A stretch of 64,000 bases of DNA from Pseudomonas mucoides (GCF_015461845.1 NZ_JACOPW010000003.1:248001-312000); one strand, 5' to 3'; counted from the first letter of the stretch, positions 44,954 to 55,072 are shown. The notes: generated by a model not told the origin, from the sequence alone. Numbers and translations are program-made.

Positions 44954-46795
44954 ATGCCTGATTACCGCTCGAAAACATCCACCCACGGTCGCAACATGGC
45001 CGGCGCCCGCGCACTGTGGCGCGCCACGGGGATGAAAGATGACGACTTCAAAAAGCCGATCATCGCCATTGCCAACTCCTTCACCCAGTTCGTACCGGGC
45101 CACGTCCACCTCAAGGACCTGGGCCAACTGGTCGCCCGCGAAATCGAACGCGCCGGCGGTGTAGCCAAAGAATTCAACACCATCGCCGTGGATGACGGCA
45201 TCGCCATGGGCCACGACGGCATGCTGTATTCGCTGCCGAGCCGGGAGATCATCGCCGACTCCGTCGAGTACATGGTCAACGCCCACTGCGCCGACGCCAT
45301 CGTCTGCATCTCCAACTGCGACAAGATCACCCCTGGCATGTTGATGGCGTCCCTGCGCCTGAACATCCCGGTGATCTTCGTGTCCGGCGGCCCGATGGAA
45401 GCCGGCAAGACCAAACTGGCCAGCCACGGTCTCGACCTCGTCGACGCCATGGTGATCGCCGCCGACTCCAGCGCTTCTGACGAGAAAGTCGCTGAGTACG
45501 AGCGCAGCGCCTGCCCGACGTGCGGTTCGTGCTCCGGCATGTTCACCGCCAACTCAATGAACTGCCTGGTCGAAGCCCTGGGCCTGGCATTGCCGGGCAA
45601 CGGTTCGACCCTGGCCACCCACAGCGACCGTGAGCAATTGTTCCTGCAGGCCGGGCGCACCATCGTCGAGCTGTGCAAGCGTTATTACACCGAGAACGAC
45701 GAGTCGGTACTGCCGCGCAACATCGCCAACTTCAAGGCGTTCGAAAATGCCATGACGCTGGACATCGCCATGGGCGGTTCCACCAACACCATCCTGCACT
45801 TGCTGGCCGCGGCCCAGGAAGCCGAGATCGATTTCGACCTGCGCGACATCGACCGCCTGTCCCGTCACGTGCCGCAACTGTGCAAAGTCGCGCCGAACAT
45901 CCAGAAGTACCACATGGAAGACGTGCACCGTGCCGGCGGGATCTTCAGCATCCTCGGCTCCCTGGCCCGTGGCGGCCTGTTGCACACCGACCTGCCGACC
46001 GTGCACAGCAAGACCCTGGCCGAAGGCATTGCCAAGTGGGACATCACCCAGACTGACGACGAAGCGGTGCATCACTTCTTCAAGGCCGGCCCGGCAGGCA
46101 TTCCGACGCAAACCGCGTTCAGTCAGTCGACCCGTTGGGAAACCCTCGACGACGACCGTGAAAACGGCTGCATCCGCAGCGTCGAGCATGCTTACTCGAA
46201 AGAAGGCGGCCTGGCCGTTCTCTACGGCAACATCGCATTGGATGGCTGCGTAGTGAAAACCGCGGGCGTCGACGAGTCGATCCACGTCTTCGAAGGCAAC
46301 GCGAAGATCTTCGAAAGCCAGGACAGCGCCGTACGCGGCATTCTCGCTGACGAAGTGAAGGCCGGCGACATCGTGATCATTCGTTACGAAGGCCCGAAAG
46401 GCGGCCCGGGCATGCAGGAAATGCTGTACCCGACGTCTTACCTGAAATCCAAAGGCCTGGGCAAAGCCTGCGCCCTGCTCACCGACGGCCGCTTCTCCGG
46501 CGGCACCTCGGGCCTGTCCATCGGCCACGCTTCGCCAGAAGCAGCAGCGGGCGGTGCGATTGGTCTGGTGCAGGACGGCGACAAAGTGCTGATCGACATT
46601 CCAAACCGCTCGATCAACCTGTTGATCAGCGACGAAGAAATGGCCGGGCGTCGTGCCGAGCAAGATCAGAAAGGCTGGAAGCCTGTGGAAAAACGTCCAC
46701 GCAAGGTGACCACCGCACTGAAAGCCTACGCCCTGCTGGCGACCAGCGCCGACAAGGGTGCTGTACGTAACAAGGCGATGCTCGACGGGCTGTAA
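44954..46795 (+). CDS. ilvD: Dihydroxy-acid dehydratase
   Basis: A 613-residue Fe-S enzyme of branched-chain amino-acid synthesis, forming 2-keto acids from dihydroxy acids. The cluster cysteines are visible in [12 protein letters not shown] and [17 protein letters not shown], and [12 protein letters not shown] and [20 protein letters not shown] follow. The start [20 protein letters not shown] is the family start. A strong terminator follows. It restarts the conserved gene order after the accessory island. Confidence 0.97.
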   Translation: MPDYRSKTSTHGRNMAGARALWRATGMKDDDFKKPIIAIANSFTQFVPGHVHLKDLGQLVAREIERAGGVAKEFNTIAVDDGIAMGHDGMLYSLPSREIIADSVEYMVNAHCADAIVCISNCDKITPGMLMASLRLNIPVIFVSGGPMEAGKTKLASHGLDLVDAMVIAADSSASDEKVAEYERSACPTCGSCSGMFTANSMNCLVEALGLALPGNGSTLATHSDREQLFLQAGRTIVELCKRYYTENDESVLPRNIANFKAFENAMTLDIAMGGSTNTILHLLAAAQEAEIDFDLRDIDRLSRHVPQLCKVAPNIQKYHMEDVHRAGGIFSILGSLARGGLLHTDLPTVHSKTLAEGIAKWDITQTDDEAVHHFFKAGPAGIPTQTAFSQSTRWETLDDDRENGCIRSVEHAYSKEGGLAVLYGNIALDGCVVKTAGVDESIHVFEGNAKIFESQDSAVRGILADEVKAGDIVIIRYEGPKGGPGMQEMLYPTSYLKSKGLGKACALLTDGRFSGGTSGLSIGHASPEAAAGGAIGLVQDGDKVLIDIPNRSINLLISDEEMAGRRAEQDQKGWKPVEKRPRKVTTALKAYALLATSADKGAVRNKAMLDGL

Positions 46796-46812
46796 GCGTC
46801 AATCGCAGAAAT

Positions 46813-46845
46813 AAAAATGCCCCGCCAAGTGCGGGGCATTTTTTT
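46813..46845 (+). terminator. Rho-independent terminator after ilvD
   Basis: AAAAATGCCCCGC and GCGGGGCATTTTT pair around a short loop, followed by a run of seven T residues. Confidence 0.9.
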
Positions 46846-46875
46846 GACCACGATCCCCCAAACACTGGAGATCAA

Positions 46876-46963
46876 CGGTGGGAACTGGCTTGCCTGCGAT
46901 GCGGACAACTCGGTCTATCTGACTAACCGCGTCGAGGCTATCGCAGGCAAGCCAGCTCCCACA
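46876..46963. repeat. REPIN-like element after ilvD
   Basis: GGTGGGAACTGGCTTGCCTG on the left and CAGGCAAGCCAGCTCCCAC on the right are near-complements around a longer centre, between convergent ilvD and the phosphatase gene. Confidence 0.75.
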
Positions 46964-46981
46964 TGGACCGTGCGTTTACCT

Positions 46982-48037
46982 TTACTGGATCTCTTCCGGT
47001 TTCACGATCACCCAGTTCTTGTCCGCCGTAACCTCAAGCCCTTCCTTGGCCTGGGCCGCCGCATTCTTGGCCATCATGCCGTTAATCTGGGTCATGTATT
47101 TGTCCTTGCGGTTAACCCACAAGTGAATGCCACCCTTGGCCACGTCGACGCTGTGGAACAGCATGTAACCATCGCTGCTCGGGGTGTCGCCGCCAACCAG
47201 GACCGGTTTTTTCCACTCATCGATGTAAGTCAGGATCGCTGCTTGCTTACCCGCCATCCAGGTCGCAGGGGTCCACAGGTACGGGGTCAGTTCAAGGCCA
47301 AGGTTAGCCTTCTCGTCATACTTGCCGGCGGTGATCTGTTTGCGCGCGGTGGTCAGCTCGCCAGACTTCGGATCCTTCAGCAGCAGGCTCACGCCGATGA
47401 CGTTCTGCGGTTTGACGTTGTAGCCGTACTTCGGATCGGAAGCGACCATGCGCACCAGCTCTTCGGAGGCGGCGGTCATCACATAGACCTCGATGCCGTT
47501 CTCCATCAGCTTGTTGTACAGCTCAGCCTGGCCGGTGAAGACTTTCGGCGGGTTGACGTCGAGTTTCTTGACCACATCACCGTCGTAGTAAGTAGCCGGC
47601 ACCGGTTTGCCGGACGCCATCAGCTCGTCGACATAACCTTTGAGTTCTTTAAGGGTGAAGCCGGAGAACACTTGCGCAACCCATGGGTAGCACACCATGT
47701 CGTCAATTTCGCAGAGGCGGTAGTAGTAGCTGAACAGGCTTTCCTTGTGGTCAGCAGTGTCCTTGAACGGAATCAGTTTCAGGGAAGGGTCGAGTTTGTC
47801 GCGGGTGATCAGGCCCTTGTTCTCCATATAGGGCAGCAACGACTCTTCGAGGTCGTAGCGGTAACTGGTGTTGTCCATGTCGAACACCGCGTAGTTACCT
47901 TTGTTGGCGTTGGCGGCAATCATTGCATCCAGCGCCTTGGCCTGATCGGCTGGCCAGTGTTTCAAATCGGTGGCGAATGCCTGGCCCGCAAGGCCCAGGC
48001 AAATGGCTGCAGCCAGCATTTTTGGTATGAATTTCAT
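46982..48037 (-). CDS. pchP: Phosphorylcholine phosphatase (HAD family, periplasmic)
   Basis: A 351-residue exported HAD phosphatase. A signal peptide covers residues 1-22 (ending QAFA). Motif I is AVFDMDNTSYRYD with Asp53 and Asp55, motif II VYVMTAAS and motif III VLVGGDTPSSDG. The long cap includes CEIDDMVCYPWVAQVFSGF and the LTPYLWTPATWMAGKQ stretch that is near-identical (from memory) to P. aeruginosa PchP. It releases choline from phosphorylcholine. No choline genes are next to it, so the locus differs from that of P. aeruginosa. Confidence 0.9.
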   Translation of the reverse strand: MKFIPKMLAAAICLGLAGQAFATDLKHWPADQAKALDAMIAANANKGNYAVFDMDNTSYRYDLEESLLPYMENKGLITRDKLDPSLKLIPFKDTADHKESLFSYYYRLCEIDDMVCYPWVAQVFSGFTLKELKGYVDELMASGKPVPATYYDGDVVKKLDVNPPKVFTGQAELYNKLMENGIEVYVMTAASEELVRMVASDPKYGYNVKPQNVIGVSLLLKDPKSGELTTARKQITAGKYDEKANLGLELTPYLWTPATWMAGKQAAILTYIDEWKKPVLVGGDTPSSDGYMLFHSVDVAKGGIHLWVNRKDKYMTQINGMMAKNAAAQAKEGLEVTADKNWVIVKPEEIQ

Positions 48038-48279
48038 CGACGACTCTCCCTGAATGTGAAAGACATCGACGCTAACAAATAAGTGTGACAGTCCTCGTCT
48101 GTCAGCGACCGTTACCGTACCCATCGCGCCAGCTGCATCCCCGACAGCGACACCGGCTTATTCCAAAAACGACAGTTCACCTCTGATTTTGGTATTAATT
48201 CATTAGATATCAAGCTGTTAGGCTTTCCGGTTCGCGGCTGCCCCGGAAGGTAGCTGGCACATGTCTGATCGGAGTTTTT

Positions 48280-49671
48280 ATGAATCTGCCGCTGATCCTC
48301 AATCTGCTGGTGTTCCTTGCCCTGCTTTTTGGCCTGGCACAAACCCGCCACACCACCTGGAGCCTGGCAAAAAAAGTCCTGCTCGCCCTGGTGTTGGGCG
48401 TGGTGTTTGGTGTGGCGCTGCACACCGTTTATGGCGCCGGCAATCCGGTCCTGAAAGCCTCGATCGGCTGGTTCGATCTGGTGGGTAACGGTTACGTGCA
48501 GTTGCTGCAAATGATCGTGATCCCGCTGGTGTTCGCCTCGATCCTCAGCGCCGTGGCCCGTCTGCACAATGCGTCGTCATTGGGCAAGATCAGCTTCCTG
48601 ACCATTGGCACGCTGCTGTTCACCACCGCCATCGCGGCGTTGATCGGCATCGGTCTGACCAACCTGTTTGGCCTGACCGCCGAAGGCCTGGTGGCCGGCA
48701 CCCAGGAAATGGCGCGCCTGCAAACCATCCAGACCGACTACGCCGGCAAGGTAGCGGACCTGAACGTGCCGCAGCTGTTGCTCTCGTTCATCCCGCAAAA
48801 CCCGTTCGCCGATCTGGCGCGCGCCAAACCGACCTCGATCATCAGCGTGGTGATTTTTGCGGCTTTCCTCGGTGTCGCCGCCTTGCAATTGCTCAAGGAT
48901 GACGTCGAGAAAGGTCAGAAAGTGATCAACGCCATCGACACCCTGCAAGCCTGGGTGATGCGTCTGGTGCGCCTGGTGATGAAACTGACCCCGTACGGCG
49001 TGCTGGCGCTGATGACCAAAGTGGTCGCCGGTTCCAACCTGCAAGACATCATCAAGCTCGGCAGTTTTGTCGTGGTGTCCTACATCGGCCTGGGTCTGAT
49101 GTTTGTGGTCCATGGTCTGCTGGTGTCGGCGGCCGGGATCAACCCGTTGCGGTTCTTCCGCAAAGTCTGGCCGGTGCTGACGTTTGCGTTCACCAGCCGC
49201 TCGAGCGCGGCGACGATTCCGTTGAGCATCGAAGCACAGACCCGCCGTTTGGGTATTCCGCAATCCATCGCCAGCTTCGCCGCGTCGTTCGGAGCGACCA
49301 TTGGCCAGAACGGCTGTGCCGGTCTGTACCCGGCGATGTTGGCGGTGATGGTCGCGCCGACCGTGGGCATCAACCCGCTGGACCCGCTATGGATCGCGAC
49401 GTTGGTAGCGATCGTGACGCTGAGTTCGGCCGGTGTGGCGGGTGTGGGCGGCGGGGCGACATTCGCCGCGTTGATCGTGTTGCCGGCGATGGGCTTGCCG
49501 GTGTCACTGGTGGCGTTGCTGATTTCGGTCGAACCGCTGATTGACATGGGACGCACGGCGCTGAACGTCAGTGGATCGATGACGGCGGGGGCGATTACCA
49601 GCCAGATCATGCAGCAGACGGATAAAGAATTGCTGGATGCGGATGAGCATTCGGAGTTGGCTCACGCTTAA
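48280..49671 (+). CDS. tcyP: L-cystine/dicarboxylate:cation symporter (TcyP-like)
   Basis: A 463-residue DAACS-family symporter. The first helices include [18 protein letters not shown]; the reentrant-loop region [16 protein letters not shown] and [19 protein letters not shown], and [17 protein letters not shown], carry the expected motifs. The sequence resembles YdjN/TcyP cystine importers more than glutamate or C4-dicarboxylate ones, but substrate choice is inferred. Its 242-base divergent spacer from pchP is AT-rich near the gene and could bind a sulfur regulator. Confidence 0.85.
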   Translation: MNLPLILNLLVFLALLFGLAQTRHTTWSLAKKVLLALVLGVVFGVALHTVYGAGNPVLKASIGWFDLVGNGYVQLLQMIVIPLVFASILSAVARLHNASSLGKISFLTIGTLLFTTAIAALIGIGLTNLFGLTAEGLVAGTQEMARLQTIQTDYAGKVADLNVPQLLLSFIPQNPFADLARAKPTSIISVVIFAAFLGVAALQLLKDDVEKGQKVINAIDTLQAWVMRLVRLVMKLTPYGVLALMTKVVAGSNLQDIIKLGSFVVVSYIGLGLMFVVHGLLVSAAGINPLRFFRKVWPVLTFAFTSRSSAATIPLSIEAQTRRLGIPQSIASFAASFGATIGQNGCAGLYPAMLAVMVAPTVGINPLDPLWIATLVAIVTLSSAGVAGVGGGATFAALIVLPAMGLPVSLVALLISVEPLIDMGRTALNVSGSMTAGAITSQIMQQTDKELLDADEHSELAHA

Positions 49672-49694
49672 GTCTTCATCAACAGGACCGGCCC

Positions 49695-49790
49695 CATCGC
49701 GGGCAAGCCCGGCTCCCACAGGGATCAGTGGTGCTCACACATTGTGTGTTTCACCTCAAACCTCTGTAGGAGCCGGGCTTGCCCGCGATG
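49695..49790. repeat. REPIN-like element after tcyP
   Basis: CATCGCGGGCAAGCCCGGCT on the left is complementary to AGCCGGGCTTGCCCGCGATG on the right. It lies between convergent tcyP and folA. Confidence 0.8.
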
Positions 49791-49793
49791 CTT

Positions 49794-50306
49794 TTAGGCT
49801 TTTTCCCAGACTTCGAAGTTGTATGCCGGCTTATCGCCTTCAGCTGGATTCGGGGTGTTGGACACCAATTTCCACTGGCCCAAATCAAACTCCGGAAACC
49901 ACGCATCCCCTTCCGGGCTCAGCGCCACGCGGGTCAGATACAACCGGTCCGCCTGCGCCATCCCCTGCGCATACAACTGCGCGCCGCCAATCAGCATCAG
50001 CTCATCGACGCCCTGCGCCTTCGCCCATTCTTCGGCGCGAACCACCGCGGCTTCGAGCGACGGGTAAACCTCGGCGCCTTCCAGCACCAGGTCCGCCTGA
50101 CGGCTGACCACGATGTTCAACCGGCCCGGCAGCGGCCGACCGAGGGAATCCCAGGTCTTGCGCCCCATGATGATCGGCTTGCCCAGGGTGGTGGCCTTGA
50201 AGTATTTGAAGTCCCCCGGCAAGTGCCAGGGCATGCTGTTGTCGACGCCGATCACGCGGTTTTCACCGAGGGCTGCGATCAGGCTGAGGGGGAGTGATTT
50301 AGTCAT
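49794..50306 (-). CDS. folA: Dihydrofolate reductase
   Basis: A 170-residue NADPH-dependent enzyme that regenerates tetrahydrofolate. LIAALGENRVIGVDNSMPWH holds the Met20-type loop, GKPIIMGRKTWDSLGRPLPG the cofactor site and LMLIGGAQLYAQ the Gly-Gly loop. The ATG at 50306 gives the family N-terminus; a 60-codon upstream frame was rejected. It works with thyA, 13 kb away at the other end of the window. Divergent from the DUF2868 gene. Confidence 0.97.
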   Translation of the reverse strand: MTKSLPLSLIAALGENRVIGVDNSMPWHLPGDFKYFKATTLGKPIIMGRKTWDSLGRPLPGRLNIVVSRQADLVLEGAEVYPSLEAAVVRAEEWAKAQGVDELMLIGGAQLYAQGMAQADRLYLTRVALSPEGDAWFPEFDLGQWKLVSNTPNPAEGDKPAYNFEVWEKA

Positions 50307-50379
50307 GCCGGCGAGGATACCAGAGCCATCCGTACCCCGATAAGCGCCACAGCGGTTATGCTCACAGCTCAATGGAGCG

Positions 50380-51771
50380 ATGGGATCGCGCGTGACTGAA
50401 CTGACTGGACTGCAAAATCTCTGGCTGACCGAAACCGTGCGTCTGCGTGAAGAACACGCCGGCCCGCTGGAAGACACGGAAGCCAACCGACTGGCCCGAA
50501 GTGCTGGTGGTGACTTGTCGACACGGATTCAACGGCGGGCCGTGTGGCTGGCCGAACGCGATGGTTTGGCCAACGCCCTGCAACACTGGCTGCAAGGTGC
50601 GCGACTGGCGCTGATCGTGATGGCGGTGCTGGCCGTGGTGAGCGGTGCCGGTCTGGCTTTCGCCGCGATGGGTGACGGGCAAACCCCGGTGAATGTGTTC
50701 TGGGCCCTGGGCAGTCTGCTCGGGCTGAACCTGATTCTGTTACTGAGCTGGGCGCTGGGCCTGATGTTCGCGGGTGAACACGGCGCCACCCTCGGGCGCT
50801 TATGGTTGTGGCTCAGCGAAAAACTCGCCCGCGACGCCAAAGCCGCGCAACTGGCCCCGGCCCTCCTGCTGTTATTGCAACGGCACAAACTCAATCGCTG
50901 GGCGGTCGGTACGCTAATCAACGGTTTGTGGCTGCTGGCGATGCTCAGCGCCTTGGCGATTCTGCTGACGCTGATGGCGACCCGACGCTACGGCTTCGTC
51001 TGGGAAACCACCATTCTGAGCGGCGACACCTTCGTCGCCATGACTCAGGCCCTCGGCGCGCTCCCGGCCCTGCTCGGCTTCAGCGTGCCTACCGTGGAAA
51101 TGATCCGCGCCAGCGGCGATGCCGCGCTGAACATCGAAAGTGCTCGACAGGCCTGGGCCGCCTGGCTGGTTGGCGTCCTGTTGATCTACGGTGTGCTGCC
51201 GCGTTTGCTGCTGATGCTGTTTTGTCGGTGGCGCTGGAAAACCGGCCAGGCAAAACTGCATCTGGACCTGAACCTGCCCGGCTACGCCCAGTTGCGCGAG
51301 CGATTGATGCCCACCAGCGAACGCCTGGGCATCAGCGACGCCGCACCGGAGAAACTGCATCGCGTCGAAAGCGGTGTCACCGACCAGCAAAGCGACGGTG
51401 CCCTGCTGGTCGCCATCGAACTCGATGACCAACGCCCGTGGCCACCGCAATTGCCGAAGACCGTGGGCAACGCCGGAATACTCGACAGCCGTGAATCGCG
51501 CCACCGACTCCTCGAACAATTGAGCCGCTTTCCGCCCGCACGCCTGCTCATCGCTTGCGACCCGCGGCGCTCGCCGGACCGCGGCAGCCTGGCGCTGATC
51601 GCCGAACTGGCGCGCAATGCTGCCGCCACTCGCGTCTGGCTGCTGCAAGCGCCACCCGGCGAAGCGCTGGACGCCGAACGGCTGGGTGACTGGCACGTCG
51701 CATTGCAGCAACTGGAGTTGCCGTTCGCCGATTGTGCGCCGATGAACTGGCTGGAGACCGGTCATGAGTAA
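50380..51771 (+). CDS. DUF2868 membrane protein
   Basis: A 463-residue protein with about four hydrophobic helices (around residues 72-98, 108-132, 180-205 and 262-285) and soluble ends, fitting DUF2868. The N-terminal part LTETVRLREEHAGPLEDTEA and the C-terminal ACDPRRSPDRGSLALIAEL are characteristic. It overlaps the DUF3482 GTPase by eight bases, a pairing conserved in pseudomonads. Function is unknown. A GTG at 50392 is an alternative start, because GGAG lies too close to the ATG at 50380. Confidence 0.85.
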   Translation: MGSRVTELTGLQNLWLTETVRLREEHAGPLEDTEANRLARSAGGDLSTRIQRRAVWLAERDGLANALQHWLQGARLALIVMAVLAVVSGAGLAFAAMGDGQTPVNVFWALGSLLGLNLILLLSWALGLMFAGEHGATLGRLWLWLSEKLARDAKAAQLAPALLLLLQRHKLNRWAVGTLINGLWLLAMLSALAILLTLMATRRYGFVWETTILSGDTFVAMTQALGALPALLGFSVPTVEMIRASGDAALNIESARQAWAAWLVGVLLIYGVLPRLLLMLFCRWRWKTGQAKLHLDLNLPGYAQLRERLMPTSERLGISDAAPEKLHRVESGVTDQQSDGALLVAIELDDQRPWPPQLPKTVGNAGILDSRESRHRLLEQLSRFPPARLLIACDPRRSPDRGSLALIAELARNAAATRVWLLQAPPGEALDAERLGDWHVALQQLELPFADCAPMNWLETGHE

Positions 51772-53140
51772 CGCCTGGAAGGCCCCGTTGAAGCTCGCTG
51801 TGGTTGGCCACACCAACGTCGGCAAAACCTCATTGCTGCGCACCCTGACCCGCGATGTCGGCTTCGGCGAAGTGTCCCATCGTCCCAGCACCACGCGTCA
51901 CGTCGAAGGCGCACGCTTGTCGGTGGAGGGCGAGCCGCTGCTCGACCTCTACGATACCCCCGGCCTGGAAGACGCCATCGCCCTGCTCGACTACCTCGAA
52001 CGCCTGGAGCGTCCCGGCGAACGCCTCGACGGTCCGGCCCGCCTGGCGCGATTCCTTGAGGGCAGCGAAGCCCGGCAGCGCTTTGAGCAGGAAGCCAAAG
52101 TGCTGCGGCAACTGCTCACCTGCGACGCCGGCCTCTACGTGATCGACGCCCGCGAACCGGTGCTGGCCAAGTACCGCGACGAACTGGAAGTGCTGGCCAG
52201 TTGTGGCAAGCCGCTGCTGCCGGTGCTGAATTTTGTCAGCAGCGCCAACCACCGCGAGCCGGATTGGCGTGAAGCGTTGGCGCGTTTGGGCTTGCATGCA
52301 CTGGTGCGTTTCGACAGCGTCGCACCGCCGGAAGATGGCGAACGTCGCCTCTATGAAAGCCTCGCGCTGCTGCTGGAAAATTCCCGTGAACAGCTTGAAC
52401 GCTTGATCGCCGATCAACAGGCCCAGCGCCTCGCCCGTCATCAGAGTGCAGTCCGGTTGATTGCCGAATTGTTGATTGATTGCGCCGCCTGCCGACGCAG
52501 CGTCGCCAGCGATGCAGAGCAGGAACGGCACGCCATCAGCGAACTGCACAAAGCCGTGCGCCAGCGCGAACAACGCTGCGTTGAAGCGCTGCTCAAGCTT
52601 TACGCCTTTCGCCCACAGGATGCGGCGGCCAGTGATTTACCGCTGCTCGATGGCCGTTGGGGCGATGATTTGTTTAACCCGGAAACCTTGAAACAGCTGG
52701 GTGTACGGGTCGGCAGCGGGATCGCCGCTGGCGCGGCAGCCGGGGCCGGGGTCGACTTGCTGGTGGGCGGCCTGACCCTGGGTGCGGCAGCATTGGCCGG
52801 CGCGATTGCCGGTGGCGCACTGCAAACCGCGCGCAGCTATGGCAGCCGGTTAATCGGCAAGATCAAAGGCCAGCGAGAACTGACCATCGATGACAGCGTA
52901 TTGCGGTTGTTGGCGTTGCGTCAGCGTCAGCTGTTGCAGGCGCTGAACGCGCGCGGGCATGCGGCCATGGACAGCATTCAGGTCGCCACGCCCCAGGACA
53001 AGACCTGGCGCGAAGGCAAGTTACCCGAGGCACTGAACAAGGCGCGGGCGCATCCGCAGTGGTCGTCGCTGAATCCACAGGTGAAGTTGAATCAGGCGCA
53101 AAGGCAGGAGCAGGTAGAGGTATTGGCGCAGCAGTTGTGA
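51764..53140 (+). CDS. DUF3482 GTPase
   Basis: A 458-residue protein. A TRAFAC-type G domain occupies the N-terminal half: G1 GHTNVGKTS at residues 15-23 and the G3 region LYDTPGLEDAIALLDYL. The C-terminal half is DUF3482, with a Gly/Ala-rich hydrophobic stretch (VGSGIAAGAAAGAG, LTLGAAALAGAIAGGAL) near 312-350 that may insert into membrane. It is translationally coupled to the DUF2868 protein, so the pair probably acts together at the inner membrane. The cellular role is unknown. Confidence 0.87.
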   Translation: MSNAWKAPLKLAVVGHTNVGKTSLLRTLTRDVGFGEVSHRPSTTRHVEGARLSVEGEPLLDLYDTPGLEDAIALLDYLERLERPGERLDGPARLARFLEGSEARQRFEQEAKVLRQLLTCDAGLYVIDAREPVLAKYRDELEVLASCGKPLLPVLNFVSSANHREPDWREALARLGLHALVRFDSVAPPEDGERRLYESLALLLENSREQLERLIADQQAQRLARHQSAVRLIAELLIDCAACRRSVASDAEQERHAISELHKAVRQREQRCVEALLKLYAFRPQDAAASDLPLLDGRWGDDLFNPETLKQLGVRVGSGIAAGAAAGAGVDLLVGGLTLGAAALAGAIAGGALQTARSYGSRLIGKIKGQRELTIDDSVLRLLALRQRQLLQALNARGHAAMDSIQVATPQDKTWREGKLPEALNKARAHPQWSSLNPQVKLNQAQRQEQVEVLAQQL

Positions 53141-53171
53141 GCCTTGATGCCTGGGGTGTTTGGGCGGCCCC

Positions 53172-53238
53172 TTCGCGAGCAGGCTCGCGCCCACATGGGA
53201 ATGCGTTCCCCCTCTAGGAGTGAGCCTGCTCGCGATGG
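53172..53238. repeat. REP-type palindrome pair
   Basis: TTCGCGAGCAGGCTCGCGCC and AGCCTGCTCGCGATGG are partial complements between the convergent DUF3482 and HD-oxygenase genes. Confidence 0.6.
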
Positions 53239-53259
53239 CAGCCACCTGGTCATGAGGCT

Positions 53260-53817
53260 CTACTCCGCCAACAGTCGCGCCGCCTTTTCTTTCAAGAGAC
53301 GAAGATCCATCACCGGTACGCCCATGCCCTTGGCCAACTCATCCCACTGACGCATGCGCAAACTGACCTCGCACAGAGGGTCCTGTTCGAAGGCTTCGGC
53401 CTCAGCCGGTGTCATCACGCCACCCTGATACTCCAACGTGCGACGGCTGGCCTCACTCAAGCGCTCGTAGTACCCCGGCTCTTTGAGCGTCAGATAACGC
53501 TTGGCCTGCACGTGGTATTCCACCAGTCGCGCCATGCGTTCGCCGAAACCGGCACGGCGCAGGTAATCGGCACCTAGTCGTTCGTGGCTGACCACGCCAA
53601 AGCCGCCCATGTTCTCGGTGCTTTCGGCACAGATGTGCCCGATGTCGTGAAAAAAAGCAGCCAACACCACTTCATCATCGAAGCCTTCGGCCATCGCCAA
53701 TTGTGCGGCCTGAGACATGTGCTCGATCTGCGACACCGGTTCGCCGATGTAGTCGCTGTCGCCAAAACGCTCGTACAGACCGAACACGTCGGCAATCACC
53801 TGTTCGTGGTTGCTCAT
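53260..53817 (-). CDS. PhnZ/TmpB-like HD-domain phosphonate oxygenase
   Basis: A 185-residue HD protein. The residues used by PhnZ can be placed at matching spacing: Tyr23 and Glu26 in SDYIGEPVSQIEH, His33, His57-Asp58 and His61 in FFHDIGH, His78, His102 and Lys106 in EYHVQAK. PhnZ and TmpB are mixed-valent diiron oxygenases that cleave the C-P bond of 1-hydroxy-2-aminoethylphosphonates. It is the last gene of the cluster and overlaps the FAD oxidoreductase by one base. No PhnY-type hydroxylase is nearby, so the actual substrate is open. Confidence 0.85.
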   Translation of the reverse strand: MSNHEQVIADVFGLYERFGDSDYIGEPVSQIEHMSQAAQLAMAEGFDDEVVLAAFFHDIGHICAESTENMGGFGVVSHERLGADYLRRAGFGERMARLVEYHVQAKRYLTLKEPGYYERLSEASRRTLEYQGGVMTPAEAEAFEQDPLCEVSLRMRQWDELAKGMGVPVMDLRLLKEKAARLLAE

Positions 53818-54950
53818 CAACGCTCTCCCAACAAAGTCGCCACATTACGTTCAGCCAATGCAGGCCCGACACTCATACCGACGCCGGTGTGCATCAGCGC
53901 CACGCTCAATCCCGGTGCCGGACGCAGGAACGAAAACGGCCCCGGCCCCCGTGAACCATAGACACCCTGCCAGCGTTCGATCACTTGCACCTTGCAGCCC
54001 AGCGTCTGTTCGGCCAGTTCGATCATCCAGTCGTCCACTTGCTCGGCGTTGAACGGCGATGGATCGCTGCCGTAATGGTGGGAGTCGCCGATGATCAATT
54101 CGCCGTACGGCGTCGGGCTGATCAGCAGGTGAATGCCGTTGTCATGCAGGTGCGGCTCGTCTCGCAGAATTTGCGCCTGCACCGCCGCCGCTTCCGGCAG
54201 ATCGGCAAAGGCGCCGTAATGCACGCAACTCAAACCGGTGAGCAACGCGTGTTGCAGGTTGAGGTTGATCTGCGGGCGGGCGCGAAGCATTTGCAGGCGA
54301 CAGATTTGCGGGTTGAGTGCTGCAATCTGTTCGGCCAGCAACGTCTGATAATCGTGGCCGGAACAGACGATGATCTGCTCGGCGCTGAAAGTGCCGGCGG
54401 TGCTGTGCAAGCGGCCCGGTTCGATGTCACGGACCAGGGTCGAAAAGTGAAAGGTCACGCCGCGTTCGCGGTGCAGGTAGTCGATCAGCGCCGGAATGGC
54501 TTCGCGGGAATACAACTGCTGATCGTCCATCCCGTGCAACGCGGCGCGGTGATGGGTGAACTGGCCGCGGTACAGATCACGCAAGGCAGCGCCGCGCAGC
54601 AGTTCGACGCGGTAGCTGTGCTCCACGGCGCGACCGGCGCAGAACGCTTCCAGCAGGTGTTCTTCGGCTTCGGTGCGGGCGAACAGGTATGAGCCGTTGC
54701 GCTTGAGTTGCAGGCCGGCGAGTTGTGCCCATTGGCCCCAGATCTCGCGGCTGGCCTTGGCCAGTTCAAGCATCGGGCCCGGCGGCTGGCCGGTGACGAG
54801 GGCCTGGCCGAAGTTGCGCACCGAGGCGCCCAAGGGCGTTTCGCTGCGTTCGAAGACGGTGACTTTCAGACCGCGTCGGGCGGCGGCGTAGGCGTGGGAC
54901 AGGCCGAGGATGCCGGCGCCGACGATCAGCAGGTCGTTGTGTTGTGTCAT
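53817..54950 (-). CDS. FAD-dependent oxidoreductase of the aminophosphonate cluster
   Basis: A 377-residue DAO-type flavoprotein starting MTQHNDLLIVGAGILGLSHA, with the Rossmann FAD motif GAGILG and the second FERSETPLGASVRNFGQ. It ends GVGMSVGPALAERN. The relatives I recall sit in phosphonate operons and oxidise N-alkylated or hydroxylated 2-aminoethylphosphonates. The chosen ATG at 54950 excludes an N-terminal extension that is only translated repeat DNA. It overlaps the HD gene and follows the binding protein gene with a REPIN between. Confidence 0.85.
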   Translation of the reverse strand: MTQHNDLLIVGAGILGLSHAYAAARRGLKVTVFERSETPLGASVRNFGQALVTGQPPGPMLELAKASREIWGQWAQLAGLQLKRNGSYLFARTEAEEHLLEAFCAGRAVEHSYRVELLRGAALRDLYRGQFTHHRAALHGMDDQQLYSREAIPALIDYLHRERGVTFHFSTLVRDIEPGRLHSTAGTFSAEQIIVCSGHDYQTLLAEQIAALNPQICRLQMLRARPQINLNLQHALLTGLSCVHYGAFADLPEAAAVQAQILRDEPHLHDNGIHLLISPTPYGELIIGDSHHYGSDPSPFNAEQVDDWMIELAEQTLGCKVQVIERWQGVYGSRGPGPFSFLRPAPGLSVALMHTGVGMSVGPALAERNVATLLGER

Positions 54951-54967
54951 GGCGTAATCCCGCTTTT

Positions 54968-55059
54968 TGTGGCGAGGGAGCTTGCTCCCGCTGGGGCGCG
55001 TAGCGGCCCTGAAAATGGGCCTGCTGCGCAGTCCAACGGGAGCAAGCTCCCTCGCCACA
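54968..55059. repeat. REPIN-like element, second copy of the 9620-9712 type
   Basis: Arms 54968-54994 and 55033-55059 pair at 26 of 27 positions and have the same sequence as the arms at 9620-9712. The centres are related as well. It lies between the binding-protein gene and the FAD gene on the same strand. Confidence 0.85.
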
Positions 55060-55072
55060 GAATGTGAGTCGG

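Noticed and set aside
54951..55058. N-terminal extension of the FAD oxidoreductase
   Set aside because: The extra residues are just the translated REPIN arm; the ATG at 54950 starts the FAD motif properly.
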